A stretch of DNA of 64,000 nucleotides. It comes from Mycoavidus cysteinexigens_B. GTDB lineage: Bacteria > Pseudomonadota > Gammaproteobacteria > Burkholderiales > Burkholderiaceae. Shown in pieces: positions 55,694 through 64,000 of the stretch. Within the stretch, counting starts at the first letter, position 1; each line of letters begins with the position of its first letter. Made by a program: the position numbers and the translations under genes. The notes beneath the pieces are model-generated. The model saw only the letters and a program-made list of their open reading frames with translations, had not been told where the DNA came from and made no database searches. The stretch lies in NCBI GenBank assembly GCA_031963465.1, contig JASSUG010000006.1, forward strand, positions 124,001-188,000, written 5' to 3'.

Positions 55694-58600
55694 GGCGCTG
55701 GCTCTCCTGTGTTGAATCCGCTATGACGCCGGTGTCGTTTTCATCTTCAGCGATCGTGAACCATGGAAAATAGCTCATGCGGCGCTCAGCGCCCTGCGCG
55801 GTCACGACGCGGATTTCCCGGCCCAACGCATCGTAATAATGTGTATCAGCATAGCCGCCAGCACGCAGCGCCTTGTCAATGACGTAGCGCCAGTCATTCA
55901 TAAAATAGGGCTGATAGACACGCACCGGTTGTCCTTTGTTGTCGTACTCAATCCGTCCGGTGACAGTCCAACGGGTTTCAGCCTGGGCTAACGCGGGGGG
56001 CTGTTCGGCGGGCCCAGTGATCAACTCGCCATCGAATTTACGCTGCCATGCCAGACCGGCCGGAACACGCATGGCAGCTTGCAACGCGCGGCCAAAACCG
56101 TCGCTGTAGGTCACGGCGAGATGGATTTGCTGCTGCGCATTAGATGGCGAATCCTTGAGCGGATAAGCGTCCGCCGTCAACGTAGCGCTGTGCGCCGGCA
56201 AGCGCGGCAAGGCGAGCAAAGCCGCTCGCAAAACCTCGGGCAAACCTTGAATAATTTGTTTGGACTCGGCCCATTGCCAGCCACGGGATCGCACCTCGCC
56301 GCTTGGCATGATGAAACGTAAATCTACCAGCCGTTGCCAGAGGTCATCTGCGACCTTAAAGCCCCGTTCTTGTGCGGATGGCGTGCGGCACAAACGCCCC
56401 ATCCAACTTGACGAGTCATAAACATTGATCGTGGCCAGCGCTTGCGTCTTTTCTTTGTTCAATGCATCTTTAATCGCCTGTGACACCGTTAAATCCGCTG
56501 GAACCGGCTGCTCCAAGACAGATTTAAATCCCACCTTCACCGTGGTCGGCGACGGGGCCGTTGGATCGACGAGTTCAGTACCATAAAAAGTGCTGCCGAT
56601 CACCCGGCCCAGCGCATCAAATTGAACTTCGTGGATATTGCGGTTGATATCGGTGATTTGCCAAGGTGTTAAGAAACGATAGTCGCACTGGGCCGTGACG
56701 GTATTCTTCAAAGCGTCTTCCGTCATCAGCAAGCAGCAGTTGTAACCGTCGTATGTGTAAGTCGTCACGCCGCTCAGATGCGTCTTCCATTGTTTGTGCG
56801 GGCGATAAAACTGCGCTGCGTCATGATAGATCGTATAGCTGTGCTGGCTGATCCACAGCGCGCCAGTATCGATGGTTCGAGGCGTCGACAGCACGTACGT
56901 TCCCGGCTGATAGCCGCCCTTTTCTAACCACTTCTTTAGCGCCTCCGGACTGAGCACACTTTCCGGATAAGCGGTGAGACTCTGTGCATCCAGTACAGCG
57001 GTTTCCTGATGGTCGAGCAACTTGACGATAGCGGGCAGTCCCGAGACATAGACATTCACTGTTTGCGCCACGAATATACGAGACTGCGAAGTCGCCAATA
57101 AACCGTCCGGCATGATCAACGCCTCCAGATGGAGTCCGCCTTGGGGCACCTGGTCTGATGTAGATTCCAGTGCATTCTGTCGGGATTGATCGAGCAGCCC
57201 CAGCACCCAGGCCTGAGGGAGGTTTTGCTGATGATAGCGATGCCGACTCTCCTGTAATCGCAACACCTGCTGTTGCGCATCAAACGTACTGGACCAACTC
57301 TGCGCCGGCAGTGCGGTATCGGTATAAGGGTTGGCATTGTCCTGCCCTAAACGGCGCGGATATTGAATTTCCACACTCCAAAGCAGTGCGCCATAGGCAT
57401 CATACTGCAGTTGGACATGTTGGCTGATCTGTGGGTCAGTGGCGATGCGCTCGTAGTGGTAAGCAGTCTGCTCAAGCTCCAGTGGCAAGACCACGGGTGC
57501 AACCGCTGCCGGACCCAGAGCGGAGGTTGAATCGGATCGGCGCTTAGATGTCGCCAGCGCATCTTGCACAAGACGGACCTGATAACGCGACTGACTCACG
57601 CTGTACGGAATTGTGTCACCAGCGCTGCCACTCTGCTCATACACCTCTTGACGCAGTAGACGACCCTTGAGGGCGCGAGCCAGCCACCATGCGGACTCGG
57701 CGGAGGGCGCCAGAGTCACATCGGACTGTGTTTGATCATCGAAGCGCGTAAACCGTGTCGGCGGGACCGTGAAGGCTTGAGCATCCACATAAGAATCTCC
57801 ATAGAGCGCTGTTTCATCTTGCGCTCGCCCGGTGTGGTACCAGCTGCGGGTTAATAATGGCGGCGTCAAGCTAGCTTCATTAGGGCCTACGGTTAGTTTT
57901 TGCGTGTCTTGAGCCTCAACGTAACCAAATCCGCGGAACTCTTGCTCCTGACCATCGTAGACCCCCCGTCGATAGCGATAGAATTGGGTCAAACGGTTAC
58001 CGCTCAATGCATCGAAATGGGTGCGCTCCGAGACCAACAGTACTGGGAACGGTAACTCCGGTATAGCGCTAGGCGCCTCATGTTTCTCATCCAGCCAAGC
58101 CTGTGCGGAACTGCGATAGCTTAGCTGAGTCTGAGCACCCAGGTTATTGTTCATCGAAGCCAGCAGATAGGGCTTCGCTTGGGCAAAAGCATAATGCCAG
58201 TGCTGAGGCGGTAGATTCGGCCCCGCACCGTAGTGGCTTAAGACTACGCTGAGCGTGCCCTGTCCAGCCACGTCAGCAAAGCTGATTTGGTCAAGCTGAC
58301 CATAAGTGATGCCTGCCGGCAGAGCGAGTGTGGTCGGCGCGGACAAGCTATTACCGGATTGATTAAGAAAACACAGGATGTGCTGATGATCGACATACAC
58401 CAAGTCCGCCGCACCCGAGCCGTCCAGGTCGACCAGAAACACCCGACGTGGGTTGAAAGTTATCGGATCGAACGGCAAAGTGTCACTCAAGGTGATCGGC
58501 GCGCCAAAGCGACCGTGACCCAGGTTCGGCCAGCACTGCAACCGGTCGTGGCGCACACTGACCAGGTGCGATTGACCGGAACCCAGTACATCACTGAAAA

Positions 58601-60299
58601 CAACCAATTCAGTCACGTCACGCCCGCGTATCGGCAAGGCAACGTCGTCATCTTGCGTTACCGTTTGCGCGCGACCAAACCCCGTACGCTGATTCACATA
58701 CAGACGTACACTCTTGGGTCCGATCATTGCCAGGTCAGATAGTCCATGGCCGCTTAAGTTGGCCAGCATCGCCTGCGGGTGTAAGTATTCCGACGGCCAC
58801 TGAGTGAGAGGCGTAAAAGCCGACCACTGCCGGTTGGCCTCCAGGCGATAGTAGCCCCACGGACCTTCTGGCGGGGTCACCAGCCAATCCAACCGGCCAT
58901 CGCCGCTGAAGTCCATCAACCTCGCGTGCGCCCCCTGCAACGCGGGCGCCTCAGGCAGCGATTGCCAATCGTCATAGGTCACCGCATCGGGATCCTGCGA
59001 TTGGCTATGATCGCGTACCGGTGGGCGGTAGCGCCAATGGGTCCCTACTTGATAGAGCACACCAGGCAATCCCTCTCCGTACAAATCGACAAACTGATAG
59101 GGCGACTGTTCCAGGCCTGGCAGTGATATGAAGGATTGCCAAGCCGACCCTGAGCCAACAGGGTCAAATGCCGTGTAGGTAAGTTCGAGTGGGGGCAACA
59201 TCTGCAGCGTATCCGTCTTCAGTTCATAGGCCAGACGGTGCGCTGCTGTCAGCCGGGAGACTATGCGGTCGTCACTGTACTCCAGCAGCAAACGACCCAC
59301 CAACGTTGCGTCTGCACCCAGTTCTTTAGGGAAATGGTGAAACATCAGCAATTGCCGGCATAAAAAGTGCGTGCGGATTTCGAAGCCGTAGCCATAGTCA
59401 GAATGGGGATCAGCCCGTACCGGCCAAGCGGCAACGCCTGGACCGGCAACAAAAGGCGGGGGCGTCTCAAGATCGACGCCGCGCTGGCCGTAATCCAGCA
59501 CTAGCGTGAACAGCCACTCCTGTTGTTTCGGCGCAGCGTCGCCATCCCACAGGTACAAATCTGGTGTGGCGACAGCATTGCCGTAGTGCACCGCAGTCAA
59601 ATAGCGGTTGGCCTGCGTGTCCCGCACGCCGTCGCTGATGCCGGCGTCTTGAGCACTCTGGTACTGATAGTAAAGGTGCTCGCACGTCGGTGAACACGAC
59701 TCTTCGATCAGCCAAACGGCGATATCGGTCTGTGGGTGGAGCGGGTCAGCGATACGCGCCGCGCTGGTTTTACCGAGACAATGCAATTGACCGGTGGCCT
59801 CGTGAATGAGCCAGAAATCCGCTCTAGCTGAGGACTGCCAGCGCTCGATGCGGTGAAAAAGCCCTTCGACGCGAGGTAAATAGCGGGTAACCATGTAGGT
59901 TACGCCCAATTTCTTGTCCTTATATTCGGCAACCGAAGTAGTCACGATTTGACCGGTGGTATCGCGCTCCGGCTCCAACACTTCGCCGTCCGGGCCTAGA
60001 AAAGCGTCCGTCTTGTCGTAGCGTGGCACACCGTGACGGGTGCGGCGGCGAATGGCCAGTCCATTGAGGTTCCAGCCAATGCCAAACGGGCCATTACCAT
60101 TGCCGCTGCTATAGGCGAGCGCCAGCGGCGGCGCATCGCCACGTCCGGCAGACAATGGCAGCGGCAGACTTAATTCGGCCAGACCACTCGGTCCAATCGC
60201 GCCGAGGGATTCGCCCATTCCTTGAATAGCGCCGCCGCCTTTAGGCAACGAGGTTGGCGTAATCGTCACCGCTGACGCGGATGATGCAGTAGATGTCAT
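55686..60299 (-). CDS. tcdB: Tc toxin component B (SpvB/TcdB type)
   Basis: 1,537 residues from ATG 60299, chosen for AAGGA eight bases upstream; an earlier in-frame start would add 33 doubtful residues. N-terminal SpvB domain (GAIQGMGESLGAIGPSGLAE, PFGIGWNLNGLAI), then FG-GAP-like repeats (DFSGDGRLDWLV near 463, DLDGSGAADLVYVD near 623) that form the beta-propeller docking to TcA. The TcdB middle domains and YD repeats follow (FDALGRVIGSTFYG, YYDALGREIRVV). TcB and TcC together enclose the toxin. It overlaps tcC and follows tcA after 128 bases. Confidence 0.94.
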   Translation of the reverse strand: MTSTASSASAVTITPTSLPKGGGAIQGMGESLGAIGPSGLAELSLPLPLSAGRGDAPPLALAYSSGNGNGPFGIGWNLNGLAIRRRTRHGVPRYDKTDAFLGPDGEVLEPERDTTGQIVTTSVAEYKDKKLGVTYMVTRYLPRVEGLFHRIERWQSSARADFWLIHEATGQLHCLGKTSAARIADPLHPQTDIAVWLIEESCSPTCEHLYYQYQSAQDAGISDGVRDTQANRYLTAVHYGNAVATPDLYLWDGDAAPKQQEWLFTLVLDYGQRGVDLETPPPFVAGPGVAAWPVRADPHSDYGYGFEIRTHFLCRQLLMFHHFPKELGADATLVGRLLLEYSDDRIVSRLTAAHRLAYELKTDTLQMLPPLELTYTAFDPVGSGSAWQSFISLPGLEQSPYQFVDLYGEGLPGVLYQVGTHWRYRPPVRDHSQSQDPDAVTYDDWQSLPEAPALQGAHARLMDFSGDGRLDWLVTPPEGPWGYYRLEANRQWSAFTPLTQWPSEYLHPQAMLANLSGHGLSDLAMIGPKSVRLYVNQRTGFGRAQTVTQDDDVALPIRGRDVTELVVFSDVLGSGQSHLVSVRHDRLQCWPNLGHGRFGAPITLSDTLPFDPITFNPRRVFLVDLDGSGAADLVYVDHQHILCFLNQSGNSLSAPTTLALPAGITYGQLDQISFADVAGQGTLSVVLSHYGAGPNLPPQHWHYAFAQAKPYLLASMNNNLGAQTQLSYRSSAQAWLDEKHEAPSAIPELPFPVLLVSERTHFDALSGNRLTQFYRYRRGVYDGQEQEFRGFGYVEAQDTQKLTVGPNEASLTPPLLTRSWYHTGRAQDETALYGDSYVDAQAFTVPPTRFTRFDDQTQSDVTLAPSAESAWWLARALKGRLLRQEVYEQSGSAGDTIPYSVSQSRYQVRLVQDALATSKRRSDSTSALGPAAVAPVVLPLELEQTAYHYERIATDPQISQHVQLQYDAYGALLWSVEIQYPRRLGQDNANPYTDTALPAQSWSSTFDAQQQVLRLQESRHRYHQQNLPQAWVLGLLDQSRQNALESTSDQVPQGGLHLEALIMPDGLLATSQSRIFVAQTVNVYVSGLPAIVKLLDHQETAVLDAQSLTAYPESVLSPEALKKWLEKGGYQPGTYVLSTPRTIDTGALWISQHSYTIYHDAAQFYRPHKQWKTHLSGVTTYTYDGYNCCLLMTEDALKNTVTAQCDYRFLTPWQITDINRNIHEVQFDALGRVIGSTFYGTELVDPTAPSPTTVKVGFKSVLEQPVPADLTVSQAIKDALNKEKTQALATINVYDSSSWMGRLCRTPSAQERGFKVADDLWQRLVDLRFIMPSGEVRSRGWQWAESKQIIQGLPEVLRAALLALPRLPAHSATLTADAYPLKDSPSNAQQQIHLAVTYSDGFGRALQAAMRVPAGLAWQRKFDGELITGPAEQPPALAQAETRWTVTGRIEYDNKGQPVRVYQPYFMNDWRYVIDKALRAGGYADTHYYDALGREIRVVTAQGAERRMSYFPWFTIAEDENDTGVIADSTQESQRHD

Positions 60300-60427
60300 A
60301 GGGGCATTCCTTAAAGCTGCCGGTGCGAAAAGGGCCGGTGACGGTTCGATGAGCATTACCGCATAGGAGCAAACCAATCCATCCTTGGTCACCCCCACCC
60401 GTTACCGCATCCCGGCTTGGCCGGCCA

Positions 60428-63400
60428 TTAACTCTGGATCAGGCTTTCTTCGACCTTTTTAACAAAGCTAGGGTCATTGCTGTCACAAGCGCTGTAGTGC
60501 ACCTGCACCAATACATCGTCCAGATGCTCCAGCAAAGTCCGCTGCTCCGGATTCGGTTGCAACTTGCCATCCGGACTGCTCACCGCGCGTGGAAAGATGA
60601 GCGTCCAACTGGAAACCGCACCGGTCCCCTCGAACGGCAAGTAGCGTTCATCATCGAAACGCACCTCAGGATTACCTGCGTCGTTCAATCCCGACGAAAT
60701 CGCCACCTGCTGGTTCGGCCGTAAATTGTTAACCACATGGTTCCCGTTGCCTTTCTCGCTGTTGTTCAGGTACTTCACCCCTTCGATCTCGGCTTTGAGC
60801 AGCGTGCTGCTCTTAGTCTGGGTTAGCACCGCCTTCACGTCCTGATACGGCCCCATCAATGTCGGCAATGTCACCGACACCCTCTGGATTTGCCGCAGAT
60901 AATGGCCTGGGTAGTCATTGTCGAATAATTTTTCAGTCAAGTCGAATTCAAAACAACCTTTAGCTTTCTGTTCCTTAAAATCTTTCAAAGTGGCATTTCG
61001 TTTTTTTGCATCGTCCAATAGAGTTTTCAGTGACACTGTGCGAGAGATGTTCAGCCGACGCTCATGGCGGGAAAGATATGCCACTTCCATCTGATGCAGG
61101 TTCAACGTCAGCGTCTCGCCCACTTGCAAGCCACGGTAGCTGTCATTCCAAGCCCCGGTCTGGATAAAGATCGTATCAAAATCTCCCATCTCATACTGCC
61201 AGCAGGCTTGCGCCGACAAACATAGCGCCAGCACTGCGTCATAGGCTTGGTAATAGAGCGCAGACAGTTGGCCGCTCAGCCACTGATAGAGCGTAGCTTG
61301 GGTGAAACGGGTCTTGAGGAAGGTGAGCATCGCCTGCAAGCGCTGCTGCTGCGCCTGGCTTTGCTGCAACGCGGTCTGCGCCGCTTGTTTGCGCACCGCC
61401 AATGCCGCCAATTGCTGATCGATTGCATCAATCTCTTTTTGCGCCTGCTGGTACTGAATGCCCCACTCTTCGCGACGACGACGGTAGTTCTCAGTCGTCG
61501 CGATACGGTCGGCAGTGATATTAAAAATTTCTCCCGCCAAGGTACCCTCTGCAGCAGCGGCGACCAGCGGTGCCCCCCACTGCGAACCACCATCGGAGAA
61601 ACCAAAAATATTGGGGGCCAAAGAAGCCGCCCCACCAGCGATCTGCATCGGCTGCGCAGCTAGCAAGGCCACTTGAGCTTCAGTGTGCAGGTCCATCACC
61701 TGCTGCTCGCCCGACGAGATATTTTGCTGATAGAGGTCGTGGTAGTGGTCATGGCGCTGCTGGACGGTTTGCCGACTGGCCTGCAATGCGATGCAGTCCG
61801 CCACCAGCCCGTCAATCGCGCTCTGTTGCAGCGTCACCGCAAAGCAAGACAAATCCAGCATCTGCTGCTGTTGCAACTCTTCCTGTCTGGCGCGCTCGCC
61901 GCGTTCTAATAAGCTTAGTAGCGTCTCGCCAAAGCGGCTGAGTGTTTCCACCGCGTGATACGCACGTGGCAACACGGCACGAAAGCGATAGGGTGGAATC
62001 ACCTGGACCGCGCCGCTAACGCCACCAGCCAGCGTGCCCTGCTGCGCTCGCTGCGTGAGCAGCGTGAGCGGATTCGCCGGGGTTGCGTACAGCGCGAGGG
62101 ATAGCGGCTTGCCATCCAGCGTCAGATTATGGCGCAGGTTGTACAGCCGGGCTGCCAGCGTATCCCAGTGCGCGAGCAACACGTTGTTCAGTGGCGGAAT
62201 GAAGTATGGATTGTCCAGTAAGCGCAGTGTACTGTGATTGCGTCCCGGTTGTGCCCGTAACACCGCGTTGTTCTTCCCCAGTTGTTGCTCGTGCTCGCGC
62301 AACGCCGTATTATAGGCTTTCGCAATAGTCTCCAGGCTTGCGGGGTGCCAGCGGTTGACCAGCGTCACGTCCGGGCGAGCGCCCAGCAGTTCCGCCGCCT
62401 GATTATAGTAAACACGCGCCGCAGTCAGGCCATCGCGCGTCAACTGGCGATACCAGGCATCCCCTTGGGCGATCAAGTTGGTCACATAGGCGATAAACAC
62501 CGCTTTCTTGTAGATAACGGGATCGGCATACGCATGGGTATCCGGGTCGAGCGGGTCCCCCAGCAAACGCGAGAGCTCGCCCACTTGATTTTGCGGAAGG
62601 CTCAATGGATAGACGTTCCAATAATCCGGTGGCGTAATATTCGAGACGGGATCCTGTTCTTTTTTGCGCGCCGACGGATCAAAGATATAGTGCAACCAGC
62701 GCTGCGCAGGCTCATACTGTTGCTCGCTCGCAAAACGCCAGGCCGCTAAGAACGGCAGATGGAAAAACAACTCCCAAAAGTAGAGTCCGTTGGCGCCGTT
62801 GAAGTCCATCGGTTTGGCGCTTTTATTATCAGCATATAGATCAGCTTCCAATTTCGCCGCTTGCAGCCCATAGGTCAACAGACTGTCGATGCCAACATTA
62901 GCCTGTTTGATCAGCTTACGCGCAAAGGTGGTATTCAGACGTGTGTCTTTCGGTAAATCTTTCGAATCATTAAATGCCAGATACTGGACTAGCCCCCGAG
63001 CGCGGTCATAGCGGGATACAATTTGGGGTAGCGTCACATGTGGATGGACTTCCGCTAATGCTACTTCAACAGTGAACGACTTGTATATCTGACCTGTCTT
63101 TTCCGTTTCTATGTTACGCGTGCAATGCTTCCACTCTACGCCATGGTGTACTGTATAGATGAGGTTTTTGGCTTTTTCATCAAAATCAAAAGACTGGATG
63201 TTCTTGCTCAGAGAAAAGCTATCCGGCGCACTGAGCGCAAACATTTCGTGATGAGTCGAATCAAGAGATTCTCCACCCTTCCACTCAAGTCGGATAAAGT
63301 GGCGGTACTTTTTTGTGTCTTGGATTTTATTAATATTCTTTATTTGTTGGAGACAACCATAAGTCGCCTTACCTTGTTCGTACCAAAACTGCGGGTGCAT

Positions 63401-64000
63401 CGCACTTTCCGAAATCCACACATCCGCACGCTCAAGCCATTGCCCAGAAATATCAACCCACATACCTGTTGGCGACGGGTTATTCAAGGAAATGTACTCG
63501 CCCGTATTATTGACAGTGTAGTTCCCAGAAATTGCCGGAGGAGCCTGCGTGGAAGTAGACCAAGCGTGAAACTGATAGGTTCCCGCTGGAATTTTCCCCT
63601 TGGAAACTCCAAAATTAGCAGGCTGATAGCTTATCGCCGTATTATGAAAATAATAATAGTCGTCGTCCTTATATTGAAGGCTAGCAAATTTTAAATCATC
63701 GGATATATGGGTCAACCCAAATCCGCAACTTTCTTTTAAAGAAGGAACCAGGTCACCTCCAGAAAACACAAAAATATTATTAAATTCCTCTTTTAGCTCA
63801 GCGGTGATTTTCAGTGTAAATCCCTTCTCTACACTGACTTCTATAGTTTCCGGTAATTTAGAGAACCATTTCGTATCTTCCGGATCTTTATCCTGATCAG
63901 AATTGTGCGTCGCGTTTCCTACAATTTTGTATTCTTTCTGATAAAGCGCATGCTGCAATGACTGCTTCGAGCCAGTATTATTTAAGTCGCCATCATTTTT
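60428..64000 (-). CDS. tcdA: Tc toxin component A, C-terminal part (gene continues beyond right edge)
   Basis: About 1,190 residues are visible and the frame stays open to position 64000; an apparent TTG start at 63958 is not real. The visible part matches the pore-forming and TcB-binding half of TcA: LAFNDSKDLPKDTRLNTTFA, YFWELFFHLPFLAAWRF, WLHYIFDPSAR, DPLDPDTHAYADP, the long alpha-helical channel segment (ERARQEELQQQQMLDLS onward) and a C-terminal beta-rich TcB-binding domain. The pentameric TcA binds target cells and injects the TcB-TcC cargo. Receptor-binding and neuraminidase-like regions would lie beyond the edge. Confidence 0.93.
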   Translation of the reverse strand, partial: KNDGDLNNTGSKQSLQHALYQKEYKIVGNATHNSDQDKDPEDTKWFSKLPETIEVSVEKGFTLKITAELKEEFNNIFVFSGGDLVPSLKESCGFGLTHISDDLKFASLQYKDDDYYYFHNTAISYQPANFGVSKGKIPAGTYQFHAWSTSTQAPPAISGNYTVNNTGEYISLNNPSPTGMWVDISGQWLERADVWISESAMHPQFWYEQGKATYGCLQQIKNINKIQDTKKYRHFIRLEWKGGESLDSTHHEMFALSAPDSFSLSKNIQSFDFDEKAKNLIYTVHHGVEWKHCTRNIETEKTGQIYKSFTVEVALAEVHPHVTLPQIVSRYDRARGLVQYLAFNDSKDLPKDTRLNTTFARKLIKQANVGIDSLLTYGLQAAKLEADLYADNKSAKPMDFNGANGLYFWELFFHLPFLAAWRFASEQQYEPAQRWLHYIFDPSARKKEQDPVSNITPPDYWNVYPLSLPQNQVGELSRLLGDPLDPDTHAYADPVIYKKAVFIAYVTNLIAQGDAWYRQLTRDGLTAARVYYNQAAELLGARPDVTLVNRWHPASLETIAKAYNTALREHEQQLGKNNAVLRAQPGRNHSTLRLLDNPYFIPPLNNVLLAHWDTLAARLYNLRHNLTLDGKPLSLALYATPANPLTLLTQRAQQGTLAGGVSGAVQVIPPYRFRAVLPRAYHAVETLSRFGETLLSLLERGERARQEELQQQQMLDLSCFAVTLQQSAIDGLVADCIALQASRQTVQQRHDHYHDLYQQNISSGEQQVMDLHTEAQVALLAAQPMQIAGGAASLAPNIFGFSDGGSQWGAPLVAAAAEGTLAGEIFNITADRIATTENYRRRREEWGIQYQQAQKEIDAIDQQLAALAVRKQAAQTALQQSQAQQQRLQAMLTFLKTRFTQATLYQWLSGQLSALYYQAYDAVLALCLSAQACWQYEMGDFDTIFIQTGAWNDSYRGLQVGETLTLNLHQMEVAYLSRHERRLNISRTVSLKTLLDDAKKRNATLKDFKEQKAKGCFEFDLTEKLFDNDYPGHYLRQIQRVSVTLPTLMGPYQDVKAVLTQTKSSTLLKAEIEGVKYLNNSEKGNGNHVVNNLRPNQQVAISSGLNDAGNPEVRFDDERYLPFEGTGAVSSWTLIFPRAVSSPDGKLQPNPEQRTLLEHLDDVLVQVHYSACDSNDPSFVKKVEESLIQS

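Noticed and set aside
55031..55726. Open frame of 231 codons on the plus strand across the tcB/tcC border
   Set aside because: Antisense to two well-supported genes; repeated in similar form opposite the truncated tcC (52402-52866), as expected for a shadow of RHS-repeat coding.
60300..60398. Extended start of tcB at 60398
   Set aside because: Adds 33 residues without family similarity; the ATG at 60299 has a good Shine-Dalgarno site and matches the usual TcB start.

Overview
The window reads as a chromosomal segment of a Burkholderiaceae bacterium. The conserved blocks hemH-grpE-dnaK-dnaJ, hrcA/nadK-recN and glnE/yhdP-tldD-aroG-yggS-proC encode beta-proteobacterial-looking proteins in an order that resembles Burkholderia. 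The same window is crowded with insertion-sequence debris, pseudogenes, an NRPS, a eukaryote-like WD40 protein and an insecticidal Tc-toxin locus. That mix suggests a host-associated lineage with a decaying genome, such as the endofungal Mycoavidus/Glomeribacter group. This assignment is inference: nothing in the window names the species.

Layout. 1-2.3 kb: a group II intron (minus strand, running off the left edge) next to an IS630 transposase remnant. 2.26-3.87 kb: a HipB/HipA-type toxin-antitoxin pair with two identical palindromic operators. 4.2-4.4 kb: a decayed copy of the 3' end of the glycosyltransferase gene found intact at 26-27 kb. 4.5-18.1 kb: one 4,524-residue four-module NRPS (C-A-T, then three C-A-T modules whose C domains carry the dual epimerisation/condensation motif, then TE). 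Its specificity codes read Val-Asn-Val-Val. 18.2-20.1 kb: edge of an integrated element, with a tRNA-Met 3' half, a frameshifted P4-type integrase and a small DNA-binding protein. 20.1-21.5 kb: an IS3 element fused to an IS5-type remnant. 21.5-24.3 kb: an F-box-like / pentapeptide / 15-repeat WD40 protein. 24.3-25.7 kb: a complete IS with 17-bp inverted repeats. 26.1-27.8 kb: a GT4 glycosyltransferase and a small membrane protein.

27.8-50.8 kb is core genome: a bifunctional PabB/ADC-lyase fusion, the DnaK chaperone operon with perfect hairpins in its intergenic gaps, ferrochelatase, a DUF1640-like coiled-coil protein, HrcA, NAD kinase, RecN, GlnE, YhdP, TldD, DAHP synthase, YggS and ProC. 50.8-64 kb: a broken DUF1640-like paralogue, then a Tc toxin operon transcribed right to left as tcA (cut by the window edge), tcB, tcC with a C-terminal toxin domain I cannot assign, and a truncated tandem copy of tcC.

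How it fits together. The NRPS, the F-box/WD40 protein and the Tc complex are three candidate interaction factors: a D-amino-acid-rich (lipo)tetrapeptide, a possible host ubiquitin-pathway effector and a translocated protein toxin. No transporter, phosphopantetheinyl transferase or MbtH gene lies beside the NRPS, so any such functions must be encoded elsewhere.
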